From the NCBI GenBank assembly GCA_001769535.1, contig MEOH01000010.1, positions 192,414 through 256,413 on the forward strand: 64,000 bases of DNA, read 5' to 3'. Source of the DNA: Bacteroidetes bacterium GWF2_38_335. GTDB taxonomy: Bacteria > Bacteroidota > Bacteroidia > Bacteroidales > GWF2-38-335. The position numbers were made by a program, and so were the translations under genes. The notes below the pieces were generated by a model that did no database searches, had not been told where the DNA came from, and was given only the letters and a program-made list of their open reading frames with translations. How positions within the stretch are numbered: position 1 is the stretch's first letter; every line of letters begins with the position of its first letter. Below are positions 28,901 to 37,950 of the stretch, piece after piece.

Positions 28901-31900
28901 GCAAGAAACAGGCACGTTCAGGGCATTGGTGCAACTCCAGTTATAAACCCTCAAAATAATTTGCTGGTTTGCCGAATATAAACAGCCAATATCAGCGGGG
29001 TCGGGTTCACGAATGGCGGTAACCCCCAAATCCTGTGTGTTGGAAATCCTGAAATTGTCAACTGCAAAATAGTTGTAATTACGATAATCGGTTGTTCCCG
29101 ACAATCCATAATAAGCATAACCCATAATCCTGAATTTCACGCATGCTTGCCCTGCCAGATTGCAAAGATCATGCTGAACCTGAGTCCATTCATCCACCGG
29201 TGATGCCAGATTGTTGTACCACCAGTTGGTATTTCCCTGATACCAGTATGGGTCGGCGCTTGTACCCAACTGAGTCCATGAACTGCCCCCATTGGTGGAA
29301 TATTCCACATGAAACTGAGTGTAGTATGACGAAAGCTGGTATTTGATATCCATGTACAGCATTGGGTTGGCTGTTGCCGATAAATTAAAAACAGGACTTT
29401 CAAGGGTAAAAATGTCGTACTTTCCATGCTCGGTGACCTCAACATACCAGGAATCACCTTCACCTTCGGGGCCGTCAAGATACGGAAGCTGTCCGAGCAG
29501 GAAATGCCTGCCTGCCTGGGGTGTATTGGAAACCCAGCCCCCGTTTCCCGTGTTAAAATCCTGAATGTATGGAAAAGTATTGATGGGTGTGTTGTTGATC
29601 CGGGTTTCGGTCAGATTATTATTGGTCACATCCCCATCGGTAGGCAGATTTACCGTTGCCGACAAAGTATGGTTTCCGGCACCCGAAAGATTTGCTGAAG
29701 CAGTAAAAGTGTACAGATAACTGCCAAACCGAGGAATGGGTCCGGGCATGACATCATTGATTACAGCACCTCCGTCAATCTGCAGTGAAATGGGTACATT
29801 ATATAAAGGTCTGCATTTATTGTTGTTGACCAAAATCTGAACTGTTTCGGTTGCCGTATAATTGCCGCAAACACCTGCTTTTGGCAAGGTAAAGCAAATG
29901 GGCTCGGCATCATCGGATTCGCCGGCCGATATCTGAAAATTATCGAAGGCAAAATAATTATAATGCCGGTAATCGGTAGCCCCTGAAATCCCATAGTAAG
30001 CATAACCAAGAATCCTGATTTTCACGCAAGGTTCGCCCGAAAGATTACAAAGATCGTGTTGAACATGTGTCCAAACATTCACCGGTGCAGAAAGGTTGTT
30101 GTACCACCAGTTGGTATTTCCGGCATACCATTGAGGGTCGGCATTGGTTCCCAACTGCGTCCATACCGTACCCCCGTCGGTTGAATATTCCACATGAACC
30201 TGTGTATAATAGGAACTCAGCTGGTATTTGATATCCATTGAAAGAACGGGGTTGGTATTGTTGGAGAAGTCAAAAACCGGACTTTCTGCCCAAATTTTGT
30301 AGTATTCACCATGGCGTGTAACGTCAATGTACCAGCTGTTTCCAAAACCCTCGGGACCGTTAAGATAGGGTAAACTTCCCAGGACAAATTCCCTTCCCCT
30401 GTCAACATCAGGTGCGGTTGGTGCTTCGCCGGAGGCAGTCCAGTAAGCAGCCCCGCTGTTAAAAGTTTCAAGATAAGGGTAAACAGTGATTTTGGGGAAG
30501 TTCACATCAATGGTAACAGCCGTTGTATCGTTGGAAACATCAAAATCGCCCGGAAGCTGGGTATAAGCTTCAATATGATATGTTCCAAGCGGGGTCATAT
30601 CAAAGATTCCCGGAAAAGTATACAATACACTTGAATAAGCGGGGATTGATGGGACCAGACCTGAAAATACAGCAGTAGCAGCACCGGAAACGTTACATTG
30701 GGCTGGAACATTGGTAATGGTTGAACAAGAGTAATTATGCACCCTTACTGTTACCTGTTGTGACGAGGAGTATAAACAGCCCGATGCAGTTTCGTCAGGA
30801 TCAACAATTTCGGTCACTGCAACATCCACATTATTGGTTACCTTGATGTTGTCAAGGGCAAAATAATTATAGTGACTGTAGTCGGTGTTTTCATTCAGAT
30901 AAGTATTGTAACCTGAATGTCCATAATAAGCATAGCCGTTTATTCTAAATTTCACACAAGCCATTCCCGACAGGTTGCACAAATCGTGTACAACTGTTAT
31001 CCATTCATCCTGAGGAGCAGAAAGGTTGTTATACCACCAGTTTGTATTTCCGGTGTACCAGTTGGGATCGGCATCGGTACCAAGCTGTGTCCAGGTAGTG
31101 CCACCATTGGTGGAATATTCAACATGAAACTGGGAGTAATAGGAACTCAGACTGAATTTGATGTCCATATAAAACATGGGATTGGTCACTCCGGTAAAGT
31201 TAAAAACCGGACTTTCCAGTGAAAAGATGTCATATTTTCCATGTTCAGTAACCTCAACATACCACGACTGCCCCTGTCCTTCGGGTCCATTGAGATAAGG
31301 CAGGGGATCGAGCCGGAAATGCCGTCCGGCCTGTGGAGTATTGGACACCCAGCCGTTATTGCCTGTTTCAAAATTCTGGATATACGGGAATGTATTGATG
31401 TGGATATTGTTTCTTCTTGTTTCTGTTACCGTGTTATTTGAAACATCCCCATCAGTAACAAGGTTTGTAACGGCAACCAGGGTATGAGTGCCGGGGGCCG
31501 ACAGATTTGCCGTTGCAGTGAAAGTAAATAAATAGCTTCCAAAACGAGGAATTGGCCCGGGCATGATTTCATTAATTACCGGTCCGCCGTCAATTTGCAA
31601 TGATACAGGAACATTGGTAAGTGGCCGACAGGTATTGTTGTTTACCAGAAGCTGGACTTGTTCGGTGGCTGTATAATTACCGCAAACACCGGCTTTGGGA
31701 AGGTTGAACGAAAGAGGTTCGATATCATCGGGACTGCCATTGGAGATGGTAAAATTATCAAAGGCAAAGTAATTGTAATGTCTGTAATCGGTAGCACCCG
31801 AAACACCGTAATAGGCATAAGCCAGAACTCTGAATTTCACGCAAGAATTTCCAGACAACAAACAAAGATTCCTTTCCACATGAGCCCATGCATTGACCGG

Positions 31901-33187
31901 TGAAGCAAGGTTGTTGTACCACCAGTTTGTATTTCCCGAATACCAGTTAGGGTTGGCATCGGTGCCGAGCTGGTACCAGTTTGTTCCGCCATTGGTTGAA
32001 TACTGTACCTGTGCCTGGGTATAGTATGAGCTAAACTGATATTTAATGTCCATTGAAAGAACAGGAGCTGTATTTTGTGAAAAATCAAAAACAGGGCTTT
32101 CCACCCAAATCTGGTAATATTCGCCGTGCCTTGTCACATCAATATACCAACTGTTGCCTTCACCCTGCGGCCCGTTCAGGTATGGCAGGGCTCCAATGGC
32201 AAACTCCCTGCCCCTGTTCAGATCGGGTGCAGTAAAAGCATCCCCGGTATTCAGCCAGCCAAATGTGCCCGAATTAAAATCGGCAGTATAAGGGTAATGC
32301 TGCACCAGTTGTTGCCTGCCGGTGATCCAGGCATTATTGGCAGTATAGGCATCCCCGGCGTAAGTAGTGTAAATGTTGAAGTGATAGTAAGTATCGGCCG
32401 TCATGTTGATGGTTGGCGTAAAAGTATAGTCAACATACGATTCAGCGGGGATTGTTCCTGTATATGTTTCTGAATAGGTCAGGGTCAATCCCCCGGTAAT
32501 ATCAATTGTTACAGGAACATTTGAGATAGGTTCATGGCTGAAATTCTTAATACGAATGGTAATGGCCTGACTGCCGTTGTACATTTGGCCACAGCCCAGA
32601 TAACCCGGCTCAACCAGTTCAATGACACCCACATCGGGGTCGGAGTAGATGGTAACATCATCAATATACCAGTATTTGCCGGCAAAACCGCCGTCAGTAT
32701 ATCTGAACCGAACTTTCACATTTGATTGTCCGGCAGCTATGGCAGAGACATCAAGTAATGTATCCTGGGGAGCAGACAAGGATCCACGGGTAATCTTATG
32801 GTAATTCATTACAGTTGTCCATGAAGTGCCTCCATTAATACTCAATTCCACATATCCATGAGTTCCCTCAACACCTTGCCAAAAGTGGTGATAATTTATT
32901 CTGACATTGGTCCTTCCCGTGCAATTGAAAGTAGCTGAGGAAAGAGCTGCTTCGTTTGGAGTAACAGCGGAACCCAAAGCATTATCATCAAAAACAGCAT
33001 AATAATTTCCAGATGGACTGGAAAGCGATGGAGAATTACGGAAAGACCAACCTTGAGAACCCTGTATTATTGTGTTTGTCCAGCTTGTTGGAAGAGTAGA
33101 AGAAAAAGTTTCGTGAAGAAGGATGTCAGAAAATCCATATTTTGAAACAATGAAAAAAAATAGAAATACAAAAAATTGCTTTACCAC
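25904..33187 (-). CDS. Giant T9SS surface protein with six alternating long repeats
   Basis: This 2427-aa protein begins at GTG 33187 with a signal peptide (VKQFFVFLFFFIVSKYGFS). Residues 25-185 look like a MAM/jelly-roll domain (ending KYWYIDDVTIYS). Six long modules follow, each about 300 aa. Each has a block of about 155 aa, running from GREF or GRHF through LPYLNGPEG, WWYNNL and YAYYG to YNYFAFDNF. A CARDB-like linker (VTEIVDPDE type) joins the blocks. Blocks start near residues 327, 623, 931, 1226, 1528 and 1828. The C-terminus has a Cys-rich module, the WETAAEINNDYF module and a T9SS sorting domain. The repeats suggest a long surface adhesin or a carbohydrate-binding fibre. No catalytic motif is visible. 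Confidence 0.88.
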   Translation of the reverse strand: MVKQFFVFLFFFIVSKYGFSDILLHETFSSTLPTSWTNTIIQGSQGWSFRNSPSLSSPSGNYYAVFDDNALGSAVTPNEAALSSATFNCTGRTNVRINYHHFWQGVEGTHGYVELSINGGTSWTTVMNYHKITRGSLSAPQDTLLDVSAIAAGQSNVKVRFRYTDGGFAGKYWYIDDVTIYSDPDVGVIELVEPGYLGCGQMYNGSQAITIRIKNFSHEPISNVPVTIDITGGLTLTYSETYTGTIPAESYVDYTFTPTINMTADTYYHFNIYTTYAGDAYTANNAWITGRQQLVQHYPYTADFNSGTFGWLNTGDAFTAPDLNRGREFAIGALPYLNGPQGEGNSWYIDVTRHGEYYQIWVESPVFDFSQNTAPVLSMDIKYQFSSYYTQAQVQYSTNGGTNWYQLGTDANPNWYSGNTNWWYNNLASPVNAWAHVERNLCLLSGNSCVKFRVLAYAYYGVSGATDYRHYNYFAFDNFTISNGSPDDIEPLSFNLPKAGVCGNYTATEQVQLLVNNNTCRPLTNVPVSLQIDGGPVINEIMPGPIPRFGSYLFTFTATANLSAPGTHTLVAVTNLVTDGDVSNNTVTETRRNNIHINTFPYIQNFETGNNGWVSNTPQAGRHFRLDPLPYLNGPEGQGQSWYVEVTEHGKYDIFSLESPVFNFTGVTNPMFYMDIKFSLSSYYSQFHVEYSTNGGTTWTQLGTDADPNWYTGNTNWWYNNLSAPQDEWITVVHDLCNLSGMACVKFRINGYAYYGHSGYNTYLNENTDYSHYNYFALDNIKVTNNVDVAVTEIVDPDETASGCLYSSSQQVTVRVHNYSCSTITNVPAQCNVSGAATAVFSGLVPSIPAYSSVLYTFPGIFDMTPLGTYHIEAYTQLPGDFDVSNDTTAVTIDVNFPKITVYPYLETFNSGAAYWTASGEAPTAPDVDRGREFVLGSLPYLNGPEGFGNSWYIDVTRHGEYYKIWAESPVFDFSNNTNPVLSMDIKYQLSSYYTQVHVEYSTDGGTVWTQLGTNADPQWYAGNTNWWYNNLSAPVNVWTHVQHDLCNLSGEPCVKIRILGYAYYGISGATDYRHYNYFAFDNFQISAGESDDAEPICFTLPKAGVCGNYTATETVQILVNNNKCRPLYNVPISLQIDGGAVINDVMPGPIPRFGSYLYTFTASANLSGAGNHTLSATVNLPTDGDVTNNNLTETRINNTPINTFPYIQDFNTGNGGWVSNTPQAGRHFLLGQLPYLDGPEGEGDSWYVEVTEHGKYDIFTLESPVFNLSATANPMLYMDIKYQLSSYYTQFHVEYSTNGGSSWTQLGTSADPYWYQGNTNWWYNNLASPVDEWTQVQHDLCNLAGQACVKFRIMGYAYYGLSGTTDYRNYNYFAVDNFRISNTQDLGVTAIREPDPADIGCLYSANQQIILRVYNWSCTNALNVPVSCEVTGPVTTTLTGTVPSVPAHSYIDYTLPGTFNMTALGTYDFTAYSTMPGDINTLNDSAFLSINVNYPLISSFPYAEDFNANNGYWVASGENPVAPDADRGREFVWGSLPYLGGPDGEGSSWYVDVTRHGEYYKFWIESPVFNFSSLSAPSMFMDIKYQFSSYYTQMHVEYSTNGGTTWTQLGTDADPSWYLGNTNWWYNNLSSPVTSWEHVEHDLCNLAGLPCVKLRIIGYAYYGISGATDYRNYNYFAVDNIEIVDNVDDVAVTAFIEPLQAQEFCTFSGAQEITVTVKNPFCSNLVNVPIVCQITGQITQTINGLVSINARSTLNYTFPTTVDMTALGTYNFTVYCDLPTDYNRLNDTIYQTINVLYPLITTFPYYENFNSGSGYWVSTGANPPANHGRKFVLGQLPYLNGPENMDDSYYVDVTTHGQYDLIWVESPVFDFTGLTNPMLSFHVKYQLSSYYTQFHVEYSTNGGVNWTQLGTSADMDWYAGNTNWWYDNYSAPVDEWTYVEHKLCPLINQTCVKFRIVGYAYYGISGATDYRDRNYFAFDNICITDAPIDAEAIFISGCYGSEYSMDVQITNRNNSCVVPPVITSLNITYSIDGGAPVTSTITGLNILPGATDIVSVPNVTIPDNSTNVQIWCTFPNSIADQIYINDTAWNTSVIWSNCNDHCSNAIELTWGTISASQTSYATPDASEDPDYLGCGSLTVENTVWYYFTTTDAGGDVTLTFTGTNCSPSANGIQVSIDQITGTPCDPVNYTNVFCEASGNENDIVWNGTSLPPNTTYYIAIDGYANNDCDFFMGISGAISLPIELLKFAAEMNNNLVNIQWETAAEINNDYFNVEKSVDGLEFELFAVVDGAGNSTENIKYYALDKQPYEGISYYRLKQTDYDGSFSYSDVVAVNNFKTETEYTVFPNPANTYFNIEGINVLSDCVEVKLTDVVSRTVISEMVYPDNQKVSLTYLTDGLSDGIYHLQIADLKSGLVLFNQKIIIKKM
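27230..32340 (-). repeat. Six tandem coding repeats of about 900 bp
   Basis: Within the giant gene the segment encoding LPYLNGPEG recurs at about 32190, 31290, 30370, 29480, 28575 and 27675, a spacing of 885-925 bp. Blocks 1, 3 and 5 share the GREF...VTRHGEYY type. Blocks 2 and 4 share GRHF...VTEHGKYD, and block 6 is intermediate (GRKF...VTTHGQYD). The pattern implies duplication of a two-block unit of about 1.8 kb. Confidence 0.85.
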
Positions 33188-33200
33188 GTTTTTTTTAATT

Positions 33201-33232
33201 CAAAGTTATCCTCCCAAAGAACCGATAACAAA
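33201..33232 (-). promoter_or_regulatory. Strong Bacteroidota promoter of the giant-protein operon
   Basis: On the minus strand TTTG (33232-33229), a 20-nt spacer and TAACTTTG (33208-33201) match the consensus exactly. The transcription start should fall near 33195, only about 8 nt before the GTG at 33187, so the messenger would be almost leaderless. Confidence 0.6.
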
Positions 33233-33590
33233 AAAAATATGTATTAATGAGGAAAACTTTCCAAAATGATACTAAAAAAGTGTACAGATTTAGAAATCTT
33301 CACAAGAACATACCGTTCTTGTCTAAAGACTGTCATTATTAATTTTCTTTTTTGTAATACCCAATATGTTTAAGCTGTATTAATTGAAAAAAAGAAAAGT
33401 AAAAGTTAAAAGAAATTAATTTTTCAATATTAGCCAAATATCACTATGTGCTGCCACAAAATAAATTGCAGATTCACGGATTATATGCCGACATGTTTTC
33501 CTGATTGGCAACTTGATTTTGAATGAATTTTCCTTCCAAATGGATTAAAATTTTTTAATTCTTTTTTCTCCAAGGAAAAAATGGTTTTTT
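33233..33590. other. Non-coding AT-rich stretch
   Basis: I see no gene here. A short perfect hairpin (CAAGAAC 33303-33309, GTTCTTG 33315-33321, 5-nt loop) is the only local structure. It lacks a T-tract and could be an operator or chance. Confidence 0.3.
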
Positions 33591-34002
33591 AGGGCCTGCT
33601 GATTAAGTCAATCAATCCAAAGAATCGTTTTTTGGCACAAAAAGTTTAATTATAAACGTAAATCCAAATTGCCTGAAAGGCATACATAATTCAGCCCTGG
33701 GCAACGCCCAGGGAATAATAATGCAGAGCAAAACCGCCGCCCACAATCCTTGTTTGAGAGAAAATAAGTTGCGGCGGAATTGTAAAAAAGAATCAAAACA
33801 AAACCATTAATTATTTTTATGAAAGAAGTTTAAACGCACCGAAAAAAATCTCGTCCTCCACAGCGATAGCGAAGGAGGAAATGAAAACGATTATCAATGC
33901 ATGGAAAAACGAAGGAATGTCGCAGGAACCTTGCATTTTATTTGGACAAATTTGCAATAAAGATTTATAAAACAATTTGTTACAAGTCTATCAGTAGGCC
34001 CT
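33591..34002. mobile_element. MITE-like non-coding element with TA-flanked inverted ends
   Basis: The ends AGGGCCTGCTGAT (33591-33603) and ATCAGTAGGCCCT (33990-34002) are inverted repeats with one mismatch. Read as GGGCC...GGCCC, the element is flanked by TA on both sides, as expected for insertion at TA. The 410-bp interior has no open gene but carries strong hairpins: CCCTGGGC-AAC-GCCCAGGG (33695-33713), CCGCCGC paired with GCGGCGG further on, and TCCTCC paired with GGAGGA. It is probably a non-autonomous transposon or the shrunken remains of an insertion sequence. No matching transposase gene is in the window. Confidence 0.55.
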
Positions 34003-34068
34003 ATTTAATCTCTGGAAGGATATGGAAAATATTGATGTGGCTCTTTATGTGGAAAGTGTAACTATAAA

Positions 34069-34099
34069 AAAATTAGCCAACAATTTGTTGGCTAATTTT
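34069..34099 (-). terminator. Terminator of the 436-aa T9SS gene
   Basis: The 15-nt arms AAAATTAGCCAACAA and TTGTTGGCTAATTTT are perfectly complementary around one central T. On the minus strand the hairpin is followed by TTTTTATAG. It lies 20 nt past the TAA of the gene. Confidence 0.8.
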
Positions 34100-34118
34100 A
34101 GAATAAGACATATATATA

Positions 34119-35429
34119 CTACTTTTCAATCAACAGTTTAAAATTCATGCTTTCAGTACCACATACGATTTTAACAAAATACACACCCTCCGGGTTACCC
34201 GAAAGGTCTATGGCTTTATTTGAAATGTTGTTTATTTGAACTACAGTATTGCCAATAATATCTGTAACTATCAAACCGTCAGCTGAGCCCTGAAAATAAA
34301 CGATTCCTTTTGAAGGATTTGGATATAAAGCTGATATCGATCTATGATTATGAGATATACCTGATGGTTCAACTGTAACAGTTACCAGCCAATCTTGTTC
34401 GTTAACACCATCTTCTGCCGTTACAGTATAGGTAACAGGTGCAATAAAGTTGTTTGGGGTGGTCCCGCTTACCTGTGCAATACCGCTGATATCTGCAGCA
34501 GCGCCATCAGATAGAGTAAAATCAGGAACAAGGGCATTTAAAGAGGTTCCGTTTTCAACCTCAATATCAATGGTGTGCAAAGTTGTATTTATGTTGGCAG
34601 GTCCAGTTTGCACATCAAATGAGAATGTCAGGAAATCAGTTTCATCATTCAAAACAGGGGTTGAGAAATTTAATGGTTGATAACGAAGTACCTCAGATTG
34701 CTGTGAACCATCAAGTGAGGTGGTTCCATAAATCATGACAGCAAAGGGTATGGTGTCATGAAACCAGTAATAGTAGTCATCTTCAACGACATTGTCCATG
34801 ACAGCCATTTCCATCATCCATGCTTTAATGTGGAAGGTTTCAACCACGTGTACCCTCAATACATTTGTTAATGTTCCGGTAGGTAGCATCAAAGTTCCCT
34901 GCATATCTGCCTGAATACTTATTGAACCATCCGAGATAGTTACTGAATCTTCGCCTACTCCGAAAGGGTTCATTGTACCGGAATATGATGAGCTAAAATT
35001 GTTTCCTGCGGTAATTGGAAAATGGAATTCTGTTCCGGGCGAATGATAGATTCCATAATTGGTGGCTGAACCATACCAACCCCATCTTTTGTGGTCGTTG
35101 CCGTCGCAGTCATAATAAAAATAGCCGGCTTCACCGCTGTTACCCCTGGCCATATTGGCCGATGGAAAAGTGGCTGCTTGAGGTGTCGATGCGGCATCTT
35201 CCCAAAAATAATAGAAATTGGTCCCCGCGTCCATTAATGTTGCAAAGTCCCATGTCTTTGCTGTTACTGTACCAGTTCCAGCTGCGTCAAAACCAAAGGT
35301 ATTGGCGTCTTTGTAATAAATGGTGTCACCATCAGTGGGTGATTGGTGTGTGTTTGAGATGGTTATCAATTGGGAAAATCCCCAACCAGTTAGAAGCATG
35401 AACACAAAAAGAAAAGAATTTTTTTTCAT
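34119..35429 (-). CDS. Secreted T9SS sorting-domain protein
   Basis: This 436-aa protein has a signal peptide (residues 1-19, ending GFSQ). The body (about 20-270) is rich in aromatics and Gly/Ser with no enzyme motif I recognise. A domain near 275-355 (PVTYTVTAEDGVNEQDWLVTV) resembles DUF5018/cadherin-like Ig modules. The C-terminus is a T9SS sorting domain (LYPNPSKGIVYF, ending SMNFKLLIEK). It is a single-gene unit with its own terminator. The function is unknown. Confidence 0.82.
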   Translation of the reverse strand: MKKNSFLFVFMLLTGWGFSQLITISNTHQSPTDGDTIYYKDANTFGFDAAGTGTVTAKTWDFATLMDAGTNFYYFWEDAASTPQAATFPSANMARGNSGEAGYFYYDCDGNDHKRWGWYGSATNYGIYHSPGTEFHFPITAGNNFSSSYSGTMNPFGVGEDSVTISDGSISIQADMQGTLMLPTGTLTNVLRVHVVETFHIKAWMMEMAVMDNVVEDDYYYWFHDTIPFAVMIYGTTSLDGSQQSEVLRYQPLNFSTPVLNDETDFLTFSFDVQTGPANINTTLHTIDIEVENGTSLNALVPDFTLSDGAAADISGIAQVSGTTPNNFIAPVTYTVTAEDGVNEQDWLVTVTVEPSGISHNHRSISALYPNPSKGIVYFQGSADGLIVTDIIGNTVVQINNISNKAIDLSGNPEGVYFVKIVCGTESMNFKLLIEK

Positions 35430-35629
35430 ATCATTTAAAATTTGAAGTTTTATCCAAAAATACTAATCAAATATTACCCATTAAAAAATTATCTGTTCAG
35501 ATTTAGATATTTTTCTGTTTTAATACTCCATTGGTAGTTATTATCGCCAGATTCGCACAAAAGAATTTCATGGTAATGCTTTTCGTTTATCAATTAATAT
35601 TTATCTTTAAAAATCAAAACTTTTTTAAT

Positions 35630-36748
35630 ATGTATACATTCAATAACATACTTCACTTCCTGCTAATTTTCCAACCCTTAATATTTGCATTGCAATTACT
35701 TACTTACAAACATGTCAAATCTAAAGCAAATAATTTTTTGGGAACTTTAATGATTTTGGTTTCTGTTTTTTATTTTATTAATGCCCAATTTTTAATTGAG
35801 CCACTTCAGATTATTTCCATTTCACCTTATTTTGTTTTTCCAATGTTGCTTACCATTAATCCATTTTACTATTTCTATACCAGATCTTTAACAGTTGAAG
35901 ATAATAAGTTTTGCACGATTGACTTATTTCATTTTATCCCCGCGGTTCTATTTATTCCTTTGAGTATCATCGCTTTTTCAGCAGAATCATCCATTTTAAC
36001 ACCAAAACTAATTAAATCCATTGCTACAGCTTTATATAACGGTCAGGTTTTTCTATATGCTTTATTGATGATTCTCTTACTTAAAAAACACCATATAAAC
36101 CTTAAAAACTATTTTTCTTTCAAAGAAAGCATCACCCTGAACTGGTTAAAAATTTTTGTGATCATTTATATATTGATATCTGTTATTGACCTTATCATCT
36201 TTCATATTCACAAATTTAACGAATATGAGTCCTTTTATTTTATCCTAATGGTTCTGTTTTTCAATTTTTTGGGTTATTTTGGGATCAAACAGACCAAAAT
36301 ATATGTTTTTGAAAATCCTGTCCATGAAAACACTTCGATAATTCAGGAAATCAAACAAAAAGCAGATGAAAAGAACAGCAAACCTATTTTGACCAATGAA
36401 CGCAAGGAAAAATTAATGTTGGAGATATTGGATTTAATGGAAAAGAAAAAAATGTATCTTAATCCAAGCTTGACTATTTATGATTTAAGTAAAGAATTGA
36501 ATATAAATAAAACATATATCTCACTTGTGGTCAATGAAAACCTTCAGGAGAATTTTAATAATTTCATTAATCGATATAGGGTAAATGAGGCAAAAATACT
36601 TTTACTATCTCCTGATTATCAAAATCTGACAATTGAAGGAATTGCTAATATGGTGGGCTTTAATTCTAAAACATCTTTTAATGCGGCATTTAAAAAAATT
36701 ACAGGAAACACACCATCTGATTATAAAACCAAAAACCAGGAGAAATAG
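35630..36748 (+). CDS. Membrane-anchored AraC-family transcription regulator
   Basis: I start it at ATG 35630 (MYTFNNILHFLL), which opens the first membrane helix; the longer frame adds an improbable 33 residues. About seven hydrophobic helices span residues 5-235. A linker follows, then an AraC-type double helix-turn-helix (about 285-365), with LTIYDLSKELNINKTYIS and IANMVGFNSKTSFNAAFKK. Regulators of this layout sense a signal in or across the membrane and bind DNA directly. It is transcribed alone and ends in a clear terminator, so its target may be the adjacent T9SS gene or lie elsewhere. Confidence 0.85.
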   Translation: MYTFNNILHFLLIFQPLIFALQLLTYKHVKSKANNFLGTLMILVSVFYFINAQFLIEPLQIISISPYFVFPMLLTINPFYYFYTRSLTVEDNKFCTIDLFHFIPAVLFIPLSIIAFSAESSILTPKLIKSIATALYNGQVFLYALLMILLLKKHHINLKNYFSFKESITLNWLKIFVIIYILISVIDLIIFHIHKFNEYESFYFILMVLFFNFLGYFGIKQTKIYVFENPVHENTSIIQEIKQKADEKNSKPILTNERKEKLMLEILDLMEKKKMYLNPSLTIYDLSKELNINKTYISLVVNENLQENFNNFINRYRVNEAKILLLSPDYQNLTIEGIANMVGFNSKTSFNAAFKKITGNTPSDYKTKNQEK

Positions 36749-36826
36749 TTTTAATAATCTCAATTGAATTAATGTGCAAAACAAATTTCAATGCCATTGG
36801 CTGAAATAATCTAATCCTGAAATAAA

Positions 36827-36849
36827 AAACCCCGGCATCACCGGGGTTT
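36827..36849. terminator. Terminator between the AraC regulator and the 265-aa gene
   Basis: The arms AAACCCCGG and CCGGGGTTT form a perfect 9-bp stem with loop CATCA. A-rich and T-rich flanks allow use in both directions. Confidence 0.75.
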
Positions 36850-36907
36850 AAAACAAGCAGAAAACACGAGTTGTAACCAACCCTTGTATTGTTTGCTTAA
36901 TTTGGTC

Positions 36908-37705
36908 TTAAAAAACTTTTACCACTCTCATGGCATTGTCTGTGGCAAGCAGGAAAAGCTCACTGTTAATTTCCTGATAGAACTCTATGGCAACTGTGGA
37001 AATTACTCCGGCACTGGCCGCAATGACAGGGAGCCCGGGCAATGATGCAACCAGGTTCAGTTCACTTCCGCTGGTTCCTCCCAAAGGTATTTCCGGACTC
37101 ATGGCAAACGCACTCAGTTCATTCACCGACGGATTAACCGGCTCATATTTTTTGCTCGTTGGTACTTTTGTGAAATCCGAAAGTACGGCAATGGCACAAA
37201 TCAATTTGAAATGGCTCGCTCCCTCAGGTGCTGTCATCCATGCATCTGTGCTGAACTCAGGGACAACCAGTGTCACTTCGTTCCTCCCGGCATTGGCCGA
37301 GATAGAGTAGGGGGCATTAAAGAAATTCTGCAGTTTGTCCTTACTGTTAAACTCAAACCCTTCTAACAAGTCTTTGTTTGCTACCACATTATAGGACCGC
37401 TCACCCCTTTTTCCTGCACCTCTGGCAATAATGGCGTGCATAATCGCGACAACCCTGCCAATCAGGTTGTCGCCGCCAAACCTTCTGGCAAACATGCCAA
37501 ACCCCAACCTGAAGGATTTGCCAATGGTGGCACTCCCCCCGAACTCCGCCATGTTCTCGCGGGTACGCTTATAGGCAGGGTCTTTCAATATCCTGCTTTT
37601 GTCAACATCGTTGGCAAGCTTTACAATGTTCTTGCCTTTACGGTTATAAAAGGTCATATCTCCGATTTTGCCTTTTATTTTAATTAAACCAATATTTTTG
37701 CTCAT
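36908..37705 (-). CDS. Conserved-looking cytoplasmic hypothetical protein
   Basis: This 265-aa protein has no signal peptide. Its basic N-terminus (KIKGKIGDMTFYNRKGKN) and the following KRTRENMAEFGGSA motif belong to a type of hypothetical protein I have seen in many Bacteroidota. The C-terminal half looks like a beta-rich domain with hydrophobic strands. I do not know its function and assign no name. It stands alone in a 1.4-kb interval that includes a tandem repeat upstream. Confidence 0.6.
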   Translation of the reverse strand: MSKNIGLIKIKGKIGDMTFYNRKGKNIVKLANDVDKSRILKDPAYKRTRENMAEFGGSATIGKSFRLGFGMFARRFGGDNLIGRVVAIMHAIIARGAGKRGERSYNVVANKDLLEGFEFNSKDKLQNFFNAPYSISANAGRNEVTLVVPEFSTDAWMTAPEGASHFKLICAIAVLSDFTKVPTSKKYEPVNPSVNELSAFAMSPEIPLGGTSGSELNLVASLPGLPVIAASAGVISTVAIEFYQEINSELFLLATDNAMRVVKVF

Positions 37706-37950
37706 GGCTTTTTTAGTTTGTGCCTCAGGGATGCTTTAAAATGGACAATCACCCTTCCGGAAGAATGACGAACATAATATTGCACCCTGAAACGATTTAA
37801 CAAATGGTTTCAAAACAACATGTGCACAATTTCTTCAATGGTGATTATTTCTCCGTAGGTTTTCCGCTTGCTTGTTAGTTAAAAACGCAACACATATCTT
37901 AATATTGTATTATGTTGTGTATTTTTTCAAAAATTTGTTATTTCCTTCGT

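Noticed and set aside
29143-29698. Rightward open frames inside the giant gene
   Set aside because: They are opposite-strand shadows created by repetitive codon usage; none has a signal, promoter or recognisable product.
27230-32340. Regular repeats at about 900-bp spacing, first considered as a CRISPR-like or mobile repeat array
   Set aside because: They lie in one uninterrupted reading frame and encode protein modules; spacing and divergence fit domain duplication.
35531-35629. N-terminal extension of the AraC-type regulator
   Set aside because: The extra 33 residues lack an ATG start and do not fit the first membrane helix; ATG 35630 starts it cleanly.
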